Shown here: one piece after another, positions 61,814-64,000 of the stretch
How the letters are laid out: the number at the start of each line of letters is the position of its first letter
Numbering within the stretch: the stretch's first letter is position 1
Origin: Diphasiastrum complanatum
Taxonomy: Eukaryota > Streptophyta > Lycopodiopsida > Lycopodiales > Lycopodiaceae
Length of the DNA: 64,000 bases
Assembly (NCBI GenBank): GCA_029204225.1
Contig: CM055109.1
Coordinates: 39,357,886 to 39,421,885, forward strand
Reading direction: 5' to 3'
The notes under the pieces: model-generated
Told to the model about the DNA's origin: nothing
The model's input: only the letters and a program-made list of their open reading frames with translations
Database searches by the model: none
Translations under genes and position numbers: made by a program

Positions 61814-61869
61814 ATTCCATTCTTATATCAGAGCTTCTATCATAGTATTTAAAATATATTAAATCCTCC

Positions 61870-64000
61870 ATAAATAAAGTACTTGTGAGAATGTCTGTGA
61901 GATCTATAGGTTCTCAATTAAATACTGGAGCAAAAAGATTCAAAACACTGATTCAAACTCTTACTCAATTAATAGGTTAAGAATTAATCATCACACTTAA
62001 GAATCTTCATTATTCCATATAATCCTTCTGACAATAATTAAGTATCTATTTATGATTCGTCAACCATAAATATTTAGATTCATATGATTCGTCAATCATA
62101 ATTCCCTAGAATCCAAAATCACACTTAATCATTTACAGGATACTGGAGTATATGTCCAACATAACTTAGGAAAAGTAAGTCATTCCAAAATCTTTCCATT
62201 AAGAAAATATTGGATTTAGGAATACTTTCAAAACATGATTCTTTGACTGAAGTGTAAGATTTCAAGTTCTATAAACTATGGTAATCAAAGACTGAATGCA
62301 TACCAAAATGACAATCATCTTCAACTACAAAAAGTTTAAAGTACAATCTAGAATCAAATCTAGATACCCAAAGTCCTACTGAATATCAATTCAGTTATTA
62401 TTCTTGGACTCATTATGATTCGTTATCCAATTGAGCTCTCTGGGATACAATCACCAATGAACTGAGTCTATTCCTTAACTAAGGAATACCTCATCCCAAG
62501 AATATTGTATATCCAATGCGCATAATTTTAACTGGTGAACAAAATGATTCATTAATCATGCATCTTACAAGCAATATAAATCAAAACTATCAGTTTTTGG
62601 TGAATCCACATCACACTGATTGTTTTACCAATTAACTTCATCCTAGAGTAATGATGTACTCAAGTTAATTTTCAATGATTCAAAAATCTCAAATGTCTAG
62701 GTTCAGATCTTAATTATACATGTATAACACCACATTTAGATCCATATCCAAATCATTTATTAGTTAACTCATAATTTTTCATAGAAAGATCCGTTAACTC
62801 TGCAAGTATCTGTCAAAATAATACTTGATCATATGTTCATGTTCACCGACTAGGTTAAGTGCACCTGATAACCTTAGTAACTAGGAATACACAGTAGATT
62901 CATACAAGATTAATCGTGCACATATGTGATAATCTCACTATGACCCAGTACATAAACACATTCTTTATCTGGCAGATTCTTCCAGAACCCACATATGTTA
63001 CTCACATATCTCACTGAGATCTTGTAACTCAGCTACAAAAGATTTTCTATTTTTCATGAGTAAATAACATATCCGGAAAATCTCTGAGACGAATAACATT
63101 CACTCTCAACAGTTTTCCAATCCAACTTACCTCTAATTACATAATTTCTTCCACTCAATCAACCCCTCTCTGTTCCTAGTACTAAACTAAGATTAGGTTG
63201 ATCCAATACAGAACTCTCAGACTTAAATTCTGATCAAACTTACTTCTATTCCAATCAAAATAGAATTAGTAATCTTTGACCTTTTACTGTACTACTTATA
63301 GATAATGATTCAAATTTCAAACTTGTTCCCATTCCGGATTGTCCACACAATCCCTCAAGTATTTCTCTTATTCGAAAAGTTCCAAATAAGTACCTTACTC
63401 TGAATCTATCCAAAATTACTTTCAGACAAAATCTCATTTCAATACCACAACTGGTTCTTTTCCAAAAACTATGCAACCCACAGATTCCCAAATAGAATTT
63501 TATCCCACCACTTCACCACTCCTTTTAAAGAAATTATAAATTTCAATAAAAGTTACCTGGAAAGATGATATATGAAAATATCTAAATCCAAGAAAAGTTA
63601 GTAATAAGTGCTTCCACAAAAGGATTCACTCTATTACAAATAGGACTTTTCTTTCAAATATTTTCAACCTGAGTGACAGAACTATCATTCACCTGAAATC
63701 CATTTATGCAACAGAGATATCCAAGGTTTAAAACATTGAACCACTTTGACTTTAGAATTTATCTAACTTCCAAGTCTATTCACACAAGTAGTAATTAGGA
63801 AAATTATCTCTTGTTCCCAAAACTGGAGAATCCATTTATTTGGATGACTGGCATGCCTATTAGATGGATACCACAAATCTACATCTGATTTAGTGATCTA
63901 AACAGAAGAATTAACATGGTTCAATATTACATTCTGATCCTTTCTGGTTAATGATAAGTTTCAAATCCCCTTGAATCCAAGAGCATTAACTCTAGGGACA
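61870..64000 (-). repeat. AT-rich dispersed repeat, copy 2 (runs to window edge)
   Basis: The reverse complement aligns with 50600-51910, including the near-palindromic ATGATTGACGAATCAT (62084-62099, with a second, one-base variant at 62052-62067). The outer part from 63300 to 64000 is presumed to be the same repeat but was not aligned base by base. No coding frame. Confidence 0.65.

Overview
The window looks like nuclear DNA of a land plant, dominated by transposable elements. It is AT-rich, has plant-style Ty1/copia and Ty3/gypsy pol sequences, primer-binding sites complementary to initiator-Met tRNA and apparently tRNA-Asp, and five long pure GA/CT microsatellites. A transposase-like family with a VGHTHEDIDQ core, which I associate more with non-flowering lineages, hints at a fern, bryophyte or gymnosperm; that is an inference only. 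I found no intact single-copy host gene and no tRNA or rRNA gene. Almost every coding stretch is a broken retrotransposon gene.

Layout. 1-2250: 5' end of a gypsy element (minus strand; LTR, tRNA-Asp-type PBS, leader, broken gag). 2251-5394: mostly unassigned. 5395-6091: truncated copia gag joined to an LTR-like segment. 6092-17744: low-identity repeats, a CT microsatellite, a family repeat with an inverted partner at 57 kb, a GC-rich island and an orphan exon of a SET/NAP1-related histone chaperone. 17745-24830: a gypsy integrase/chromodomain split by a complete but decayed copia element (17968-24674, target duplication TATCC, GA microsatellites inside both LTRs). 24900-26580: gypsy RT/RNase H/integrase on the minus strand. 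26931-28192: second copy of the same copia family. 28193-33947: gypsy-type gag/protease element (minus) with a 24-bp minisatellite in its leader and no RT.

33973-42232 is the least explained part. It holds a pseudogene of a VGHTHEDIDQ family (probably DUF7869-type) folded into a palindrome of roughly 0.5-kb arms, then two convergent intron-containing genes that I do not recognise (36744-38357 plus, about 38425-41191 minus). 43073-47954 is a young copia element: two identical 112-bp LTRs and one long gag-pol frame broken by a single in-frame TGA plus an upstream gag shift; its first RT catalytic Asp also reads Asn. 49140-57000 is a nest of copia fragments, AT-rich repeats and a gypsy element with two 357-bp LTRs. 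58360-61813 is a third copy of the 18-24 kb copia family with an in-frame integrase-RT fusion, whose LTR is followed by a PBS. 61870-64000 is an inverted copy of the AT-rich repeat near 50-52 kb.

The region therefore reads as layered insertions (copia into gypsy, gypsy beside copia) with internal deletions, LTR recombination and microsatellite growth inside promoters. Functional names rest on motifs read by eye; nothing was searched against a database.
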